From Rhinopithecus roxellana (Eukaryota; Chordata; Mammalia; Primates; Cercopithecidae): a stretch of DNA of 64,000 nt. The notes under the pieces are model-generated. The model saw nothing but the letters and a program-made list of their open reading frames with translations, made no database searches and had not been told where the DNA came from. Shown in pieces: positions 44,906 through 56,340 of this stretch (position 1 is the first letter of the stretch; the number at the start of each line of letters is the position of its first letter). The position numbers and the translations under genes were made by a program. The stretch lies in contig NC_044556.1 in assembly GCF_007565055.1 (NCBI RefSeq), positions 136,809,808 to 136,873,807 on the forward strand, in the 5' to 3' direction.

Positions 44906-47900
44906 CTACAGTTCAGTCGAACGTTCTTTTAGTAGTACTGTGGGATTGATATCATCTAGTCTGGAGCGGGAAGAACTTGCATTGATGGTGACTGTTTTGA
45001 TGAGCTCTGGATCTGGAACACTGAATGAAGTAAAGGGACAGCCCTTCACGTTATTGCAGATGAGAGACTGAATTGAGGCAGTGTTGATGATTTGAAAACC
45101 CACTTCTCCACCAAAAGTACTTGGCTTCCAGTAGGCAGGAGAACATATAACATTACCCATAAGTCCTTTCAAGGAGAACGGTGCTCCAACTTCTACCATG
45201 GTCTCACCAAAGATGGCATCTGGACGAGGCTTTTCTACCAGAAGGGCAGGATACAGCTCCACAGCATCGATGTCACCGTAGAGTGCTTCCAACTCTGCAG
45301 ACATTTCCTTTTCTCCTGTTAAGGCGATGAAGACAGAGATATAACCAATGTCAAACTTCACAAAATAAAACACAGTTTGATTCTTTTGCTCAATTTGCTG
45401 CCAACTTCTCTGTTTCCATTTGACCCCTGATTCTTTTAAGAAGTTTAGGGGCCAGGCATGGTGGCTCACACCTATAATCCCAGCACTGGGAGGCCGAGGC
45501 GGGCGGGTCACTAGGTCAGGAGTTTGAGACCAGCCTGGCTAACACAGTGAAACCCCGTCTATAATAAAAATACAAAAAAATCATTCAGGCGTGCGGCGTG
45601 CACCTATAGTCCCAGCTATTCGGGAGGCTGAGGCAAGAAAATTGCTTGAACCCAGGAGGCGGAGGTTACAGTTAGCCGAGATGGCACCACTGCACTACAG
45701 CCTGGGTGACAGAGCACGGCTCCATCTCAAAAACAACAACAACAACAACAGAAAACAAAAAACAAACAAACAAAAAAACGAAGAAGTTTGGAAACTGTTT
45801 CTTACCTGTAAGTTCTTCAAATGATTCATAGGGCTTCAGCATAAAGCGTTTGCGGTACTCATTAAAAGACTGGTATTTCATCTGCCTGCTCTGGTCAATG
45901 GAAGCCTGTGATACTTTTTGTACTGCAGGTGGAACATTCCTACCACCAGCAACCTGTGGAAAGTAAAATTAGTTGTAAAACAAGAATTTTAGGCGTATTT
46001 GCTGTTTGTATTCAGCTTGCCTTAGGTATAAATCAGGTAAGACTGAAACTCCCAGCTGAGACAATTTTTATTTGCTGGAAAGATGCTTACATACATTTCA
46101 ATAGGAGCTCTGCTTAAAATTCATTGGGACACCAGTCCAGAACGAATTTGCCTTTTTAAATTTCAAAAATGAAACTAGTATTCAAGCCTAAAATATTTAT
46201 TCATGTAAGATTATAGATACTTTTTGAAAATATCTATTTTTAAGGTAGGGGTACAATTTGCTATTTGTTTGACAACTGTAGACTAAAAATTTAGACTTTT
46301 CAAACAAAGTTAGGCTTCTTATATCAATAAAATAATTTTATTACAATATAACTAACTACTCTTTTAGTAAGTTTAAGAAAAATAATTTCTGTGGCAGAAA
46401 TTCTAAAGTTACTGACTAGTCTTTTGTTTTGGTTTTCAATAATAATGCTTACCCTGCCAGCAATTTGCTTGGTGAATGATTCAACAAACTGGGCAATTCC
46501 ATGTTCCAGTAATATAGAGTTGTTGTAGATAAACTGTTGATAGTTGTATTTCTGGTCATGAATTTGAAAGGTGTCAGGCAGAAGGGGATGCCAGTGATAG
46601 AGGGTATTAAACTCAGCAGCAATACGATTTTGGTACTGGAATTGTTTGTTGAAAAGTAGTTCTGGGTCAAATTTCAGTTTGAAGTGATAGCCACTCAAGT
46701 GCTGTACATAATCTTCAATCACAATCTTAATAGTCTCTCCTATTTGCATAAAATAAAGAATAAAAACATTTATTTTTCTGATCACAAGCTTTCAAGCAAT
46801 TGGAATGCAATTTTTAAAATTTGCTATTCCTTCATTTCTGTTTTCTTCCTTGTCAATATCAAAAGATAGTTATATGATCAGTCATGCTTACATATTTAAT
46901 GAATATAGAGTGTGTAAGTTTTCTTTTACCACATCTTGTCAGTTACTCAAAACATAACAAAGGTAACACATTAGTTTTCCCTGGGGAAGAGGGTTTTATA
47001 TAAATCATTTTGTTGTTTACCTATCAGTATTAGCCTGCTTGTCTGGAACAACTGCTCATCACCCCATTCCGGATGCTCCTGTTTAAGCACATCGCACACT
47101 CTGTTGTGTTCCCGCAGCCAGATTGTGGCATACATCATCAGACCAGGCACCAGACCAAAGACCTCCTGCCCCACAGCAAACCGCAGATGCTCAGGGACTT
47201 GAGGAGGGTAGATCATCTCTGCCTGAGTATCTTTGACTGTGGGAGGATACATCTCTCCATCAATTATCTAAAAAACAACAGTAATAAATAAACATTAGTT
47301 AAAAAGTTAAGGAACACATTTTTAGGGATTTTAAAATATGGGTGTAAGCGATAAGTAATAACTAAGTCTTAATGGTCAAAGGAAGCATACCTGATATTTC
47401 ATTTTTCCATCCTTGAAAAGGCGCAGTTTGTGCTGTCTATCCAGAGTTTCACCATAAATATGATTTAAGTCCACCTATAAAATGATGAAAAAACTTAATT
47501 TGTTGCTGTTGAAGTTTTTCTTAGAGTGTCTATCATATAATTCATCATTGAATAATTTGATGATTTAGCTTTCTTTAACATTTTTAAATAAAATAGACAT
47601 TTTTTTCGTAGCCACAAATTGCTAAATTAATTTGTTTATCCACCAAAGCTACAAACTGATATGTCTTTGTGTTTAATGGACTTAACATACTATAAGGAGC
47701 TTATATCATATATATTACATACTTCACTATGATGATATGGTAATTCTAAAAAAGTATAAAAATGTATTACTTATAAAAAATTCTTATGAATAACTTGAAG
47801 CTATGCTATTGAAATCCAAAAGAGAATAATGAGGCAGAAACCTCACTTTACAATATTGAAAGCAGCATAATCAGGGTACAATGTGTTTTTGAGGACATAA

Positions 47901-50830
47901 CATTTTGCAGTACTAACATTTTAAACTAAAAAATACAAGGGTCAAATTATGAATAATAATACCCGTACATATGTATGTGTGTGAATGTTTCTATATGTGT
48001 GTGCATGTCTGTGTGTGTGTATAATTTTACTAGACCAGAGAAGTAAATGGAAAATTCCCTTAAGAATTTTATAGATAAGACTTTTTTTTTAAAAAAGTGG
48101 GTAAGTTATTTGGATCTATCTATCTGTATATCTCCTTTAATGTTAGCCCTTGACTATGATTTGGTATAATTTTACTAACTCTAGGATATTAACTCTATCT
48201 TACCCCATGGCCCAGCCCTTTGGTGAAAGCTGGCCCTCGCTTATGATCTGTCTTGAAAAACTGATGCGTGAAGTGCTGGGCAAAGAATGCGAACATCATG
48301 TTTGTGCCCTGGGGATCAGGGATGAACTTTCTTCTTAGAAGAAATTTTTCCACAATCTCATTTGAATCAGGAAGCTGCTTCTTACCTGAAAAATGAGAAA
48401 GCTAAGATAAGAATACATCTATGTATTCAAGAAAGCAGGTAGTGACTGTCAATCTACCAGGAATTCTTCATTTATAAGAGAATTACAATTGTGAATAGGA
48501 TCGTAATATAAACAACAGTTCTAAGATATGGGGGAACAACTTCTTACTGAATGATTTTATCTATTTTAATTAGAATTATTTAATTTCTAATGAAATAATT
48601 TGAAAATATTAAGACATTATACCAAGATGCTCATTTGCTTTTACAGAATAGTTTACATAGACTCATACTTTAAAAAATACCCATAGATATCCATGATAAA
48701 AGTAAAAACTGCTTTTCTTAATAAATAAATGGTAGTCTAAGGTCAAAATTTTTTTGGCAGCAATGCAGCCCGTCTTATAGTTAATACATCTCTATGGATT
48801 CTTATTAGTCACCTTTCACACCCAAGGGAGTCGGGCAGTCATCAGGCACAGGAGGAAGGGCTCTGGTATAATAGGAGAGGTTAGAGAAGGCTTCCCAGCT
48901 TTTGTAGCCATAGTCAACATTGTAAGTTGGTGGACTGTCAATCAAATGTGATCTGGCTGAAATTTTCAAAGAAAAAAAGTTGTATTTATTCTCATTTGCT
49001 AAGTAAATCAACCATTATTTTTAATGTAAAATGTGGAAAGTGGCACTAGATGTTGAATTTAACTCCAAAAATAAAAAATAATCTATTTTAAAACAACTAC
49101 ACTTTAAAATCTAATGGCCATTTGAAATGCATCTTTAATAAAATACATATACTCTGCACATTATAATCTGGCAATATTGATTTTTCAGGTAGCCATCTGC
49201 TCCCTATCCAAGAGGCCTATGAAGGGGAATGGCTGAGCATGGCACCAGCTTTAGAATCATGGAAAGTTATTTTCTTGCTGATCCAAATCCAAATTTATTT
49301 TAATGGGTGCTACGTGTTCAGAACAATTCTGTGACCCATGGGCATTCAGTAAACAGCTGGACTGTGCTACCTCCACAAACTGACCAAATAGTAAAAGTTG
49401 GAAGACGTATACAAAGCTGTGAGTAGACTGTATAAACTGGATGGGACTAAATGTCAATAGTTTTGGCCATTAAGATGGAAGGCAAACTTAAAAGTCATCT
49501 TAAAACTCATTTTGATAAACTAGGAAATATGTTTTTAGATTAGGTTTACAGTATTATAAAGCATATTTTTCTTTGAGAAAACTAAAACCTTAGAAAGACA
49601 CTTGTACTTACATGTCAACACATAACTCATAATTGCATTTCGAAGGAAGGGAATGTTATTCACAATGTTCCAAAATCCCTTGAAGTGGGTAAGTATGTAG
49701 TGCACTGTGTTTGGAGTGGGTTTCAGAAATAATTTTATTCTTGTCAGAAATTCCGCTTTAAGAAGAGGAAGAAAGGGAGGGAGAAATTAATGAGACTCAT
49801 TATAAGACGCAAATCTATACAATGATAACTGTATCCAGTCCCACTACTAATGAGGCAACCAAAGGACAAACTTACGTGTTGAGCAGTTTTCACCATAGAA
49901 TCCTGTCCGGGTACAATCGCACTTATATTGGTCAAATCCCACACTCATACATACACCTCGGTTTTGACATGGGTAGGAACAGCAAGGATTTGCTATAATT
50001 AAAGAACAGCAAATAAATAATTCTCTAGTGTCTTAATCTTAATTTAAACATTTAATTGTTTTACTATGAATCAACTTTACAATAATAAATTCAAGAAATA
50101 TATAGGTAGTCATGAAAATACAATTTTTTAACCTGACTTAGATGGATAAAACGTAGAAATACCATTTTTCTATTCTAAATAAGGATAACAGCATATTCAA
50201 CTTGGTACATCATGTTACTAAGCTTTTCTTAGTTAACTCTTTAGATGTTAAAATTAGCATTTTTAGGAAGTTCAAGTAACACTTCGCTTTCCAAATTAAA
50301 ATGGATCTAGTACACTAATCAACATTTAGAGAAAAATTCAAAGTAAAACAGCTTACTTACTTTTGCTTATCCTAAAACAGAATCCGGGCTTTCCTGGGGG
50401 CAGGAAAGAACTGACTAGAGTATTTGAAACAACTTCTTACACTCAATAAAAAGAGGTCCAAATAAAAACAATTCACATATATTGTTCAGATCCTATCTTA
50501 CAATGACAACCTGCAAATTAGCATCGTCTATCCCTATTTAGGAGGTGAGAGTGTCTCAGATCGGTTAAGTAGCTGGCTTATAATGATCAGGGCTTTCGGG
50601 AAAGCTGGAATATCCACCGAGTTCTTTCGGACTCTAGCGGTCCAAGCTCTTTCCCAAGTCACGTAGCTTCTCTATTCGGAGAGAAGTTGAAGTACTGGGA
50701 TAGACCCAGGAGGTCAGAGCGGAAACTCTGCCCGGGTGCGTGGAACCTGAGTCCCGGTGCGCGGCGCCAGGTACTCACCTGCGTGGCCGAGCGCCAGGAC
50801 TGCGCACAGCAGCACGGCGCGGGCGAGCAT
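44906..50830 (-). CDS. PTGS2: Prostaglandin G/H synthase 2 (cyclooxygenase-2), 10 exons
   Basis: COX-2 converts arachidonate to PGG2 and then PGH2 on the luminal face of ER and nuclear membranes. Coding exons, in transcript order: 50830-50779, 49992-49876, 49755-49612, 48956-48813, 48385-48204, 47474-47391, 47267-47021, 46739-46453, 45953-45806, 45315-44906. They sum to 1815 nt (604 codons plus stop), the known family length, and every intron is GT-AG. Residues 1-17 are a hydrophobic signal peptide starting MLARAVLLC. An EGF-like, Cys-rich domain (about 18-55) follows, then the membrane-binding helices and the haem peroxidase/cyclooxygenase domain. Visible key residues: distal His193 (HFTHQF), catalytic Tyr371 and proximal His374 (LYHWH), Val509 and aspirin-acetylated Ser516 (VEVGAPFSLKG). 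N-glycosylation sequons include Asn53 (NCS) and Asn580 (NAS). The C-terminal COX-2-specific insert and the ER-retention end STEL are present. From memory, residues such as Val17-region changes, Tyr24, Val in YNVDYG, Lys208 and Arg587 differ from human. The exon 4 donor (GTGACT) is the weakest. Identification is secure. Confidence 0.98.
45450..45779 (+). mobile_element. Alu in PTGS2 intron 9, antisense to the gene
   Basis: A full dimer with a (CAA)n / A-rich tail. Duplication AAGAAGTTTAG / AAGAAGTTTGG. It fills about two thirds of the 490-bp intron; its tail ends about 26 bp from the exon 9 donor. Confidence 0.93.
47968..48022 (+). repeat. TG-rich simple repeat in PTGS2 intron 5
   Basis: Imperfect GTGTGT runs between exons 6 and 5 (transcript order 5 to 6). 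Confidence 0.85.
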
Positions 50831-50964
50831 TGCGGCGGTGGGCAGGGCACGGCGCGGGCGTGGGCTTTGCTGTCTGAGGGCGTCTGGCTGTGGAGCTGAA
50901 GGAGGCGCTGCTGAGGAGTTCCTGGGCGTGCTCCTGACGCTCACTGCAAGTCGTTTGACAACTG
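50831..50964 (-). other. PTGS2: PTGS2 5' untranslated region (exon 1, inferred TSS)
   Basis: This is the stretch between the inferred start site and the ATG. The start site is placed about 30 bp downstream of the TATA-like box and gives a leader of about 134 nt, the length known for human PTGS2. The leader is GC-rich and contains no splice junction. The exact first base is inferred, not seen. Confidence 0.75.
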
Positions 50965-50987
50965 GTCGCCAACAGAGAGAACCTTCC

Positions 50988-50996
50988 TTTTATTAA
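50988..50996 (-). promoter_or_regulatory. PTGS2 TATA-like box (TTAATAAAA)
   Basis: On the transcript strand the element reads GCTTAATAAAAGG, 24-32 bp upstream of the inferred start site. The human promoter, as I recall it, has TTATAAAAAGG here, so the core appears rearranged to an A/T-rich but non-canonical box. The position and the flanking GGAAGGTTCTC are as in the human promoter. Confidence 0.85.
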
Positions 50997-51011
50997 GCTG
51001 AAAACCAAGCC

Positions 51012-51022
51012 CATGTGACGAA
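51012..51022 (-). promoter_or_regulatory. Overlapping E-box (CATGTG/CACATG) and CRE (TTCGTCA)
   Basis: The E-box at 51012-51017 overlaps the CRE at 51016-51022, about 50-58 bp upstream of the start site. In human PTGS2 this composite site binds CREB/ATF/AP-1 and USF and is needed for most inducible transcription. The sequence matches the human arrangement. Confidence 0.88.
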
Positions 51023-51087
51023 ATGACTGTTTCTTTCCGCCTTTTCGTACCCCCCCACAAAATTTTCCCTCCTCTCCCCTTAAAACA

Positions 51088-51096
51088 ATTGCGTAA
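51088..51096 (-). promoter_or_regulatory. C/EBP (NF-IL6) site TTACGCAAT
   Basis: A perfect TTACGCAAT on the transcript strand about 125-132 bp upstream of the start, where human PTGS2 has its C/EBP site. It mediates C/EBP-beta/delta induction in macrophages and fibroblasts in the human gene. Confidence 0.88.
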
Positions 51097-51179
51097 GCCC
51101 GGGTGGGGGCAGGGTTTTTTACCCACGCAAATGAGAAAATCGGAAACCCAGGAAGCTGCCCCAATTTGGGAGCAGAGAG

Positions 51180-51189
51180 GGTAGTCCCC
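51180..51189 (-). promoter_or_regulatory. Proximal NF-kB site GGGGACTACC
   Basis: A kappa-B motif about 216-225 bp upstream of the inferred start, equivalent to the human site at about -223/-214. It mediates p50/p65 induction by cytokines and LPS in the human gene. Confidence 0.85.
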
Positions 51190-51402
51190 ATCTCCTCTCT
51201 GATCCCTCCCTCTCCTCCCCGAGTTCCACCGCCCCAGGCGCACAGGTTTCCGCCAGATGTCTTTTCTTCCTCCCAGTCTTTGCCCGAGCGCCTCTGAGAG
51301 CCAGTGCTGGACTGATCGCCTTGGATGGGATATCGGGGGAGGGCAGAAGGACACTTGGCTTCCTCTCCAGGAATCCGAGCGGCCCTGAGGTCCGGAGGCG
51401 CA

Positions 51403-51412
51403 GGGAATCCCC
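51403..51412 (-). promoter_or_regulatory. Distal NF-kB site GGGGATTCCC
   Basis: A consensus kappa-B decamer about 440-448 bp upstream of the start, at the position of the human distal site (about -447/-438). Confidence 0.85.
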
Positions 51413-51439
51413 TCGCCCGCAGCCGCCGCTGTGTCTGGT

Positions 51440-54369
51440 CTGTACGTCTTTAGGGGGTCGAGGAAGTCATGTCGGCAGAGACTGGAGCGAATAAGGTTAA
51501 GAAAGGCTGAAGTGTTTTACGTTTTAGTGGCGACGCTTAATCGGCTGTATATCTGCTGTATATGCAGCACATACATACATAGCTTTTTAAAAAACTCTTA
51601 TTTTGTGGAATGAAATAGCTACCCTCAGTGTACATAGCTGTAATTTATCTTTGTAGCTAAGTTGCTTTTAACAGAAGAAATATTGTTCTCCGCACCTTCA
51701 CCCCCTCCTTGTTTCTTGGAAAGGCGCGCGGCGGGGGGGCGGGGGGGGGGGGGGAGGTAAATACTCTTCATAATACTGCTCCTAAGCAGTTACCCTGTAA
51801 ATAGTTAATGTGAGCTCCATGGGTCACCGATATAAAATTTCCTGCCTTCTGATGGACAAAGGAAGAGGCAATGGCCAGAATTTGCAGGGGCGCTAAATGT
51901 CCAAAACGTCTGCCTTAAAGCATTTCTCTCACTGATGCGTGGATTATTTTGGTTACTAGCCCTTCATAGGAGATACCGGTAAAATAAATTTGAGTTTTAA
52001 AGTTCACTCTTTTGTCTTTTCTGTCCACTTTTCCAAGATTATGAGTTGTGACCATGGATCAAAGTACAACATAGCATTTACTTTTCAGTTGCCTGGGCTA
52101 ATTTTCTATTCTCATTTTGGAACATAGTTGGATGAGGAATTAATTAGAGGGAAGGGAGATTTTGACAGTTGGAATTTCATCTTTGCTTTTGTTTAACATC
52201 TATCATGGGTAGTGCTCAGGGAGGAGTATGTGAGGGTGATATACTAATATATATACCAGAAAAGAAGTGGAAAATGGAAAATTCAGTTATGTCCTAAATC
52301 CTTAGCATTTCAGGAAAAGGACAGCATAAAACCTGAAATAAAACTACACCAGATACCTCAATTCATAGAAGTCTTATAAGAAAAAAATAAAGAAGAGACT
52401 CACTTGGGTTTTTTTTTTTTTTTTTAACCATTTTGCTTAATGTACACATCTGATTCCACATGAGACACAAATGACTAAAATGCCATCTCATCTAGGAAGC
52501 CTTTCTCCTCCTCTCATCATATTTAATCATTGCGTTTATGGCACTCCCATTTATTACATGGAATCTTACATGAAATTTCAACTAAGAGCATAGATCATTT
52601 TCTTTTTGATAATTTAATAATTTCAACTTTCTGTTTCATTTTAAAGGAGTAGGTTGCATGTACTGAAATTTGAAGTTTATAGTTAGAGCTACTAATGTTA
52701 GTTTGGGTTAGAAGTCATGTTAGAATCCATACTGTGAGAGTGTACTAAAATTTTACATTACAATCCTGAATTCATTTTGAAGTGATCATTGTCACTGTCT
52801 TCCTTATCAGACATTAATTGTATACCTAGTATGTATAGAAGTGTGTTCTGTTGTCTGAAAAGAGATTTTGAATACAAAACTGAGGGAAAAACAGGGCATA
52901 AAGAATAATCATATTTAGATTACTTTAAACTCAAAAGAATTGAACTCCATTTATCTCATAGTGGAAATTCTGTCGCTTACATAGCAGGATAGAGTGAAGA
53001 CAGTTCAGTGTACCTGGAAAGTCAAAAAAAGATTCAAGGAGAATCTGAGACTTTAAGGATGGGCAGAGTTTTAGTAAGAAGTGCAAATCTGAGCATAAGG
53101 GAAAAAATGACATAATCCATTAAGTAACTTTGACAATTCTGAGACAATAAAATAAAATGGATAGGTACATTTGCGATGCTGGTCATGGGAGTATATTAAG
53201 TGTGACAAACTAAATTAAGACAACTAAACCTGTTTTATATGGAAAAGTACTGTGACTATTGTGTACCATAAAGAAAAAAAGGTTTGATTATGTGAAACTT
53301 ATAGTTCTCATGTTTGTATATATTCAGTGTTTCTGTGTCTATTTTAGGCAAATATATGGATCTGTTGTACAAAATTTCTATTAGCCTCTGAAATTTGTTG
53401 GGAAATACTCTACATGAAGAGAAAATAAGGAAGAATCTTAAAAATCTTCCAGAGCATTCTGTTGAGTTTTACTGCCCCCTTCTGCTGCTTGAATTTTTAT
53501 CAACTTTTTTCCTAAGATGCTGGGAAGATCGCCAGACAGATTTTGTGTTTAATTTTATAACGTTCTAAACATTCACATATTGCACTGTTCATTTCAGATT
53601 TGTTTCATGAATACGTTGAAAAAAATGAAATATTTATTAATTGAAGCAATAAGCCATTCATGTGAGTTAAAAGAAAATGAACAATAAAGACTCTTAATGT
53701 CCAAAATTCCAAACAAACTAACTTTTTTTTCCCCTTTCTTGTACTTTGAGCAGAGTTCTACTACTCAGACAGATAGATCCATTATCTCCGGCAAGGGTCT
53801 TCTTTCTGTTTCCCTCACTTCTTCTTTGGTAGGTTTAGTGGTTCACTTAGAGAGTGGAGATCTCCCCTTGTCTTTTTTCTTTCATGGCATGTTGGCTGAA
53901 AAAAGAGCTTTGTTGTCTGGTGTCAGGGTTATTCTTAACATATTGTGGCAAGGTTATGCCGTGAAGTATATCTCTTCCTTGAGTAGCAGAAATGCTACTT
54001 ATAGAGGATTCTACTTTAGTGCTTTAGTAAAGCCTGATTATTTACCCATTCTTAGCTACACAAGATAGTTTTGAGGCTATAAACAAAAGCATATAATTTG
54101 CTAAATTAATAAAAGTCCTTTCACAGAAGTCAATGAAGAAACACTTAAAAAATCTATTTCTAAGTTTTATAGAACACTGATCTCCTGTCTTTTTCTCAAA
54201 TATCTCAATTCTTTGATGGATTTTTCTTTTACTTCTTCTTCTTTTTTTTTTTTTTTTGTGATTGTTTATTGTAATACTCAAATGAGCCAAAGTAGTTGAA
54301 CGCAGTCTTTGTATTGGACCTAGAAATCTCACAAAGGGACAAGGAAGGGAAAGAGAGTGTGAGGTGGGT
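51440..54369. other. Upstream flank of PTGS2
   Basis: Single-copy-like, A/T-rich DNA without recognised transposons except short poly(T) runs near 52409 and 54243. A 123-codon plus frame at 53697-54068 shows no domain. In human this side hosts an antisense non-coding RNA that starts close to the PTGS2 promoter. Confidence 0.6.
51733..51757 (+). repeat. Poly-G tract upstream of PTGS2
   Basis: G7, C, G14, A, GG in succession, about 770 bp upstream of the inferred PTGS2 start site. Strong G-quadruplex potential on the plus strand (C-rich on the PTGS2 sense strand). Confidence 0.9.
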
Positions 54370-56037
54370 GCACTGGAGCAGGCAGGATGTGAACATACTC
54401 ACCCACAGAATATGAGGCTTAGGACTTTCACTTTCTGATCTGGCATGTCAGGAAGGAGCTTGGAAATTGTCACTTCTTCCTACAAACAAGTAAAAATCTG
54501 AGCAAACTGAAAAATCAACACTCTTAGAAGTGTCACAGAAGTGAGGTGAGGAGGTCAAAATCCTATTTAAAAATTTTGAAAGACAGGCCATACAAGAAGA
54601 ACAATTTACCGGAGCAGAAATGCACAGGCAGAAATCTCCGTGAAAACCAGTACCTGGGTAGGAAAACCTGAACTGTAATTGATGAATTGCTGGAGGTTCA
54701 GCGCAGATAAGTCTGCAAAGGAAAAACTCTGGAAGACTCCCACATTTTTGTGAGTTTTGCTTCCTGGAGCTCTACTAGGTTCTCACCGTGAATATCAGAG
54801 AAAACTCCCCCTCAGCTCCATCAGAGTACAGTGTTCTGAACAAGGCCTATACTCAAAAGAAACTATTTTATAATATTAGAGCCTAAACTATTGGGATTTT
54901 GTCAGAGCCTAACTGAACTAGAAGAAGGAAAATACCCAAATTTAACTGGCCCTAGGCTTCCATACGGGGGGAAGAAAAATACCTAACTCCAGCCCTCTCT
55001 TTAGCTTCTGCATTAGAGAAGTGAAATATCCAATTCCAGCCCCCTCCAGTGATCTTGTCCCACTTAAGGAGAGGAAAGGAGTGGAATGAAAAACACTTGT
55101 GAAGTCACTGTTCAAAGGCACAGGCTCACTAAAAGACTGAGAACTGATATAAGACTATAGAATCCTTCACTTCCCCTGACCTCTTATCATCACATTACTG
55201 TTTATTGAGTTTCTTTCACTCAGTGCATCATGCTGGCTTTCAACAAAAAATTAGAAGGCACACTAAAAGACAAAAACACAGCTTGAAAAGACAGACCAAG
55301 CATCAGAATCAATGTCAAATATGGCAGAGATGTTGAAATTACAATACCTATGAATTTAAAACAACTGCAATTACTATGCTAAGACAACACACAAGAATAG
55401 GTTGGTAATGTAAATAGACAGATGGCAATTCTAAGAAATAATCAGAGAAATGCTAGAATCAAAAACACTAGAACAGAAGTCAAGAATGCCTGTAAGGGCT
55501 CATTAGTAGACCAGACATGGTGAAAGAAAGAATCCCTGCAACTGCAGATATATAACTAGAGACTTCTAAAACTGAGAATCAAAGAAAAAAACACTGAACA
55601 AAACCAAAACATAATCTCTAAGAAACATTGAGCAACTATAAAAGGTGTAATATACATAGAAGGAAAGAATAGAAGGAGAAGAGAGAAAGGAACAGAAGCA
55701 ATCTTTTAAGTAATAATGATAAGAATTACATCTGACTTCTTCTCAGATACCATACAAAGAAGAAAAGAGTGGAATGAATTAATTCACGTTGAGAGGAAAC
55801 AACCCACCATCCTAGAATTCTGTACCCTACAAAATTATCTTTCAAAAGTGAAGGAGAAATAAGGTTTCCTCAGACAAAAGAAAACTGAGGCAATCTGTGG
55901 CCAGTTGATCTGTTTTGTGAGAAATGTTAAAAGAAGTTATTGAGATAAGAAAAATGATATGAGTTAGAAAATTGGATCTACATATTAAATAAAAAAAAGC
56001 ATTAGAGAAGAAATAAGTGAAGATAAATAAAAATATT

Positions 56038-56340
56038 TCTTTTTCATTTTTTTGAGACAGGGTCTCACTCTGTCACCTCGGCTGGAGTGCAGTAGCTTGA
56101 TTTCAGTTCACTGCAACCTGTGCCTCCCAGGCTCAAACAATCCTCCCACCTCAGCCTCCCGAGTAGCTGTGACCACAGGTCCATGCCACTATGTCCAGCT
56201 ATTTTTTTTTTTTTTTTTGTATTTTTGGTTGAGACAGGATTTCACTATGTTGCCCAGACTGGTCTCGAATTCCTGAGCTTGAGCAATTCATCAGCCTCCC
56301 AAAGTGCTGGGATTACATGAGTGAGCCACCACACCTGGCC
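56038..56340 (-). mobile_element. Alu in L1M
   Basis: A full dimer, minus orientation, with an 18-T run in the middle linker (about 56202-56218). Confidence 0.92.

Larger units (their letters stand above)
50700..51440. promoter_or_regulatory. CpG-rich block over PTGS2 promoter and exon 1
   Basis: CpG density and G+C rise sharply over exon 1 and the proximal promoter compared with the A/T-rich flanks. This fits the known PTGS2 CpG island. The boundaries are by eye. Confidence 0.75.

Noticed and set aside
46971..47252. Apparent extra coding sequence after exon 7 (ending KTLFPREN)
   Set aside because: It is intron 7 read-through; the GTAAAC donor at 47020 and exact 247-nt exon length place the exon end at 47021.
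50714..50944. Longer N-terminal extension of COX-2 read upstream of MLARAV
   Set aside because: The upstream in-frame ATG lies in the 5' UTR, where the human ortholog is untranslated. The ATG at 50830 gives the known signal peptide and exon phase.
53697..54068. 123-codon open frame upstream of PTGS2
   Set aside because: Low-complexity start, no family motif, no splice or promoter context. Treated as chance.
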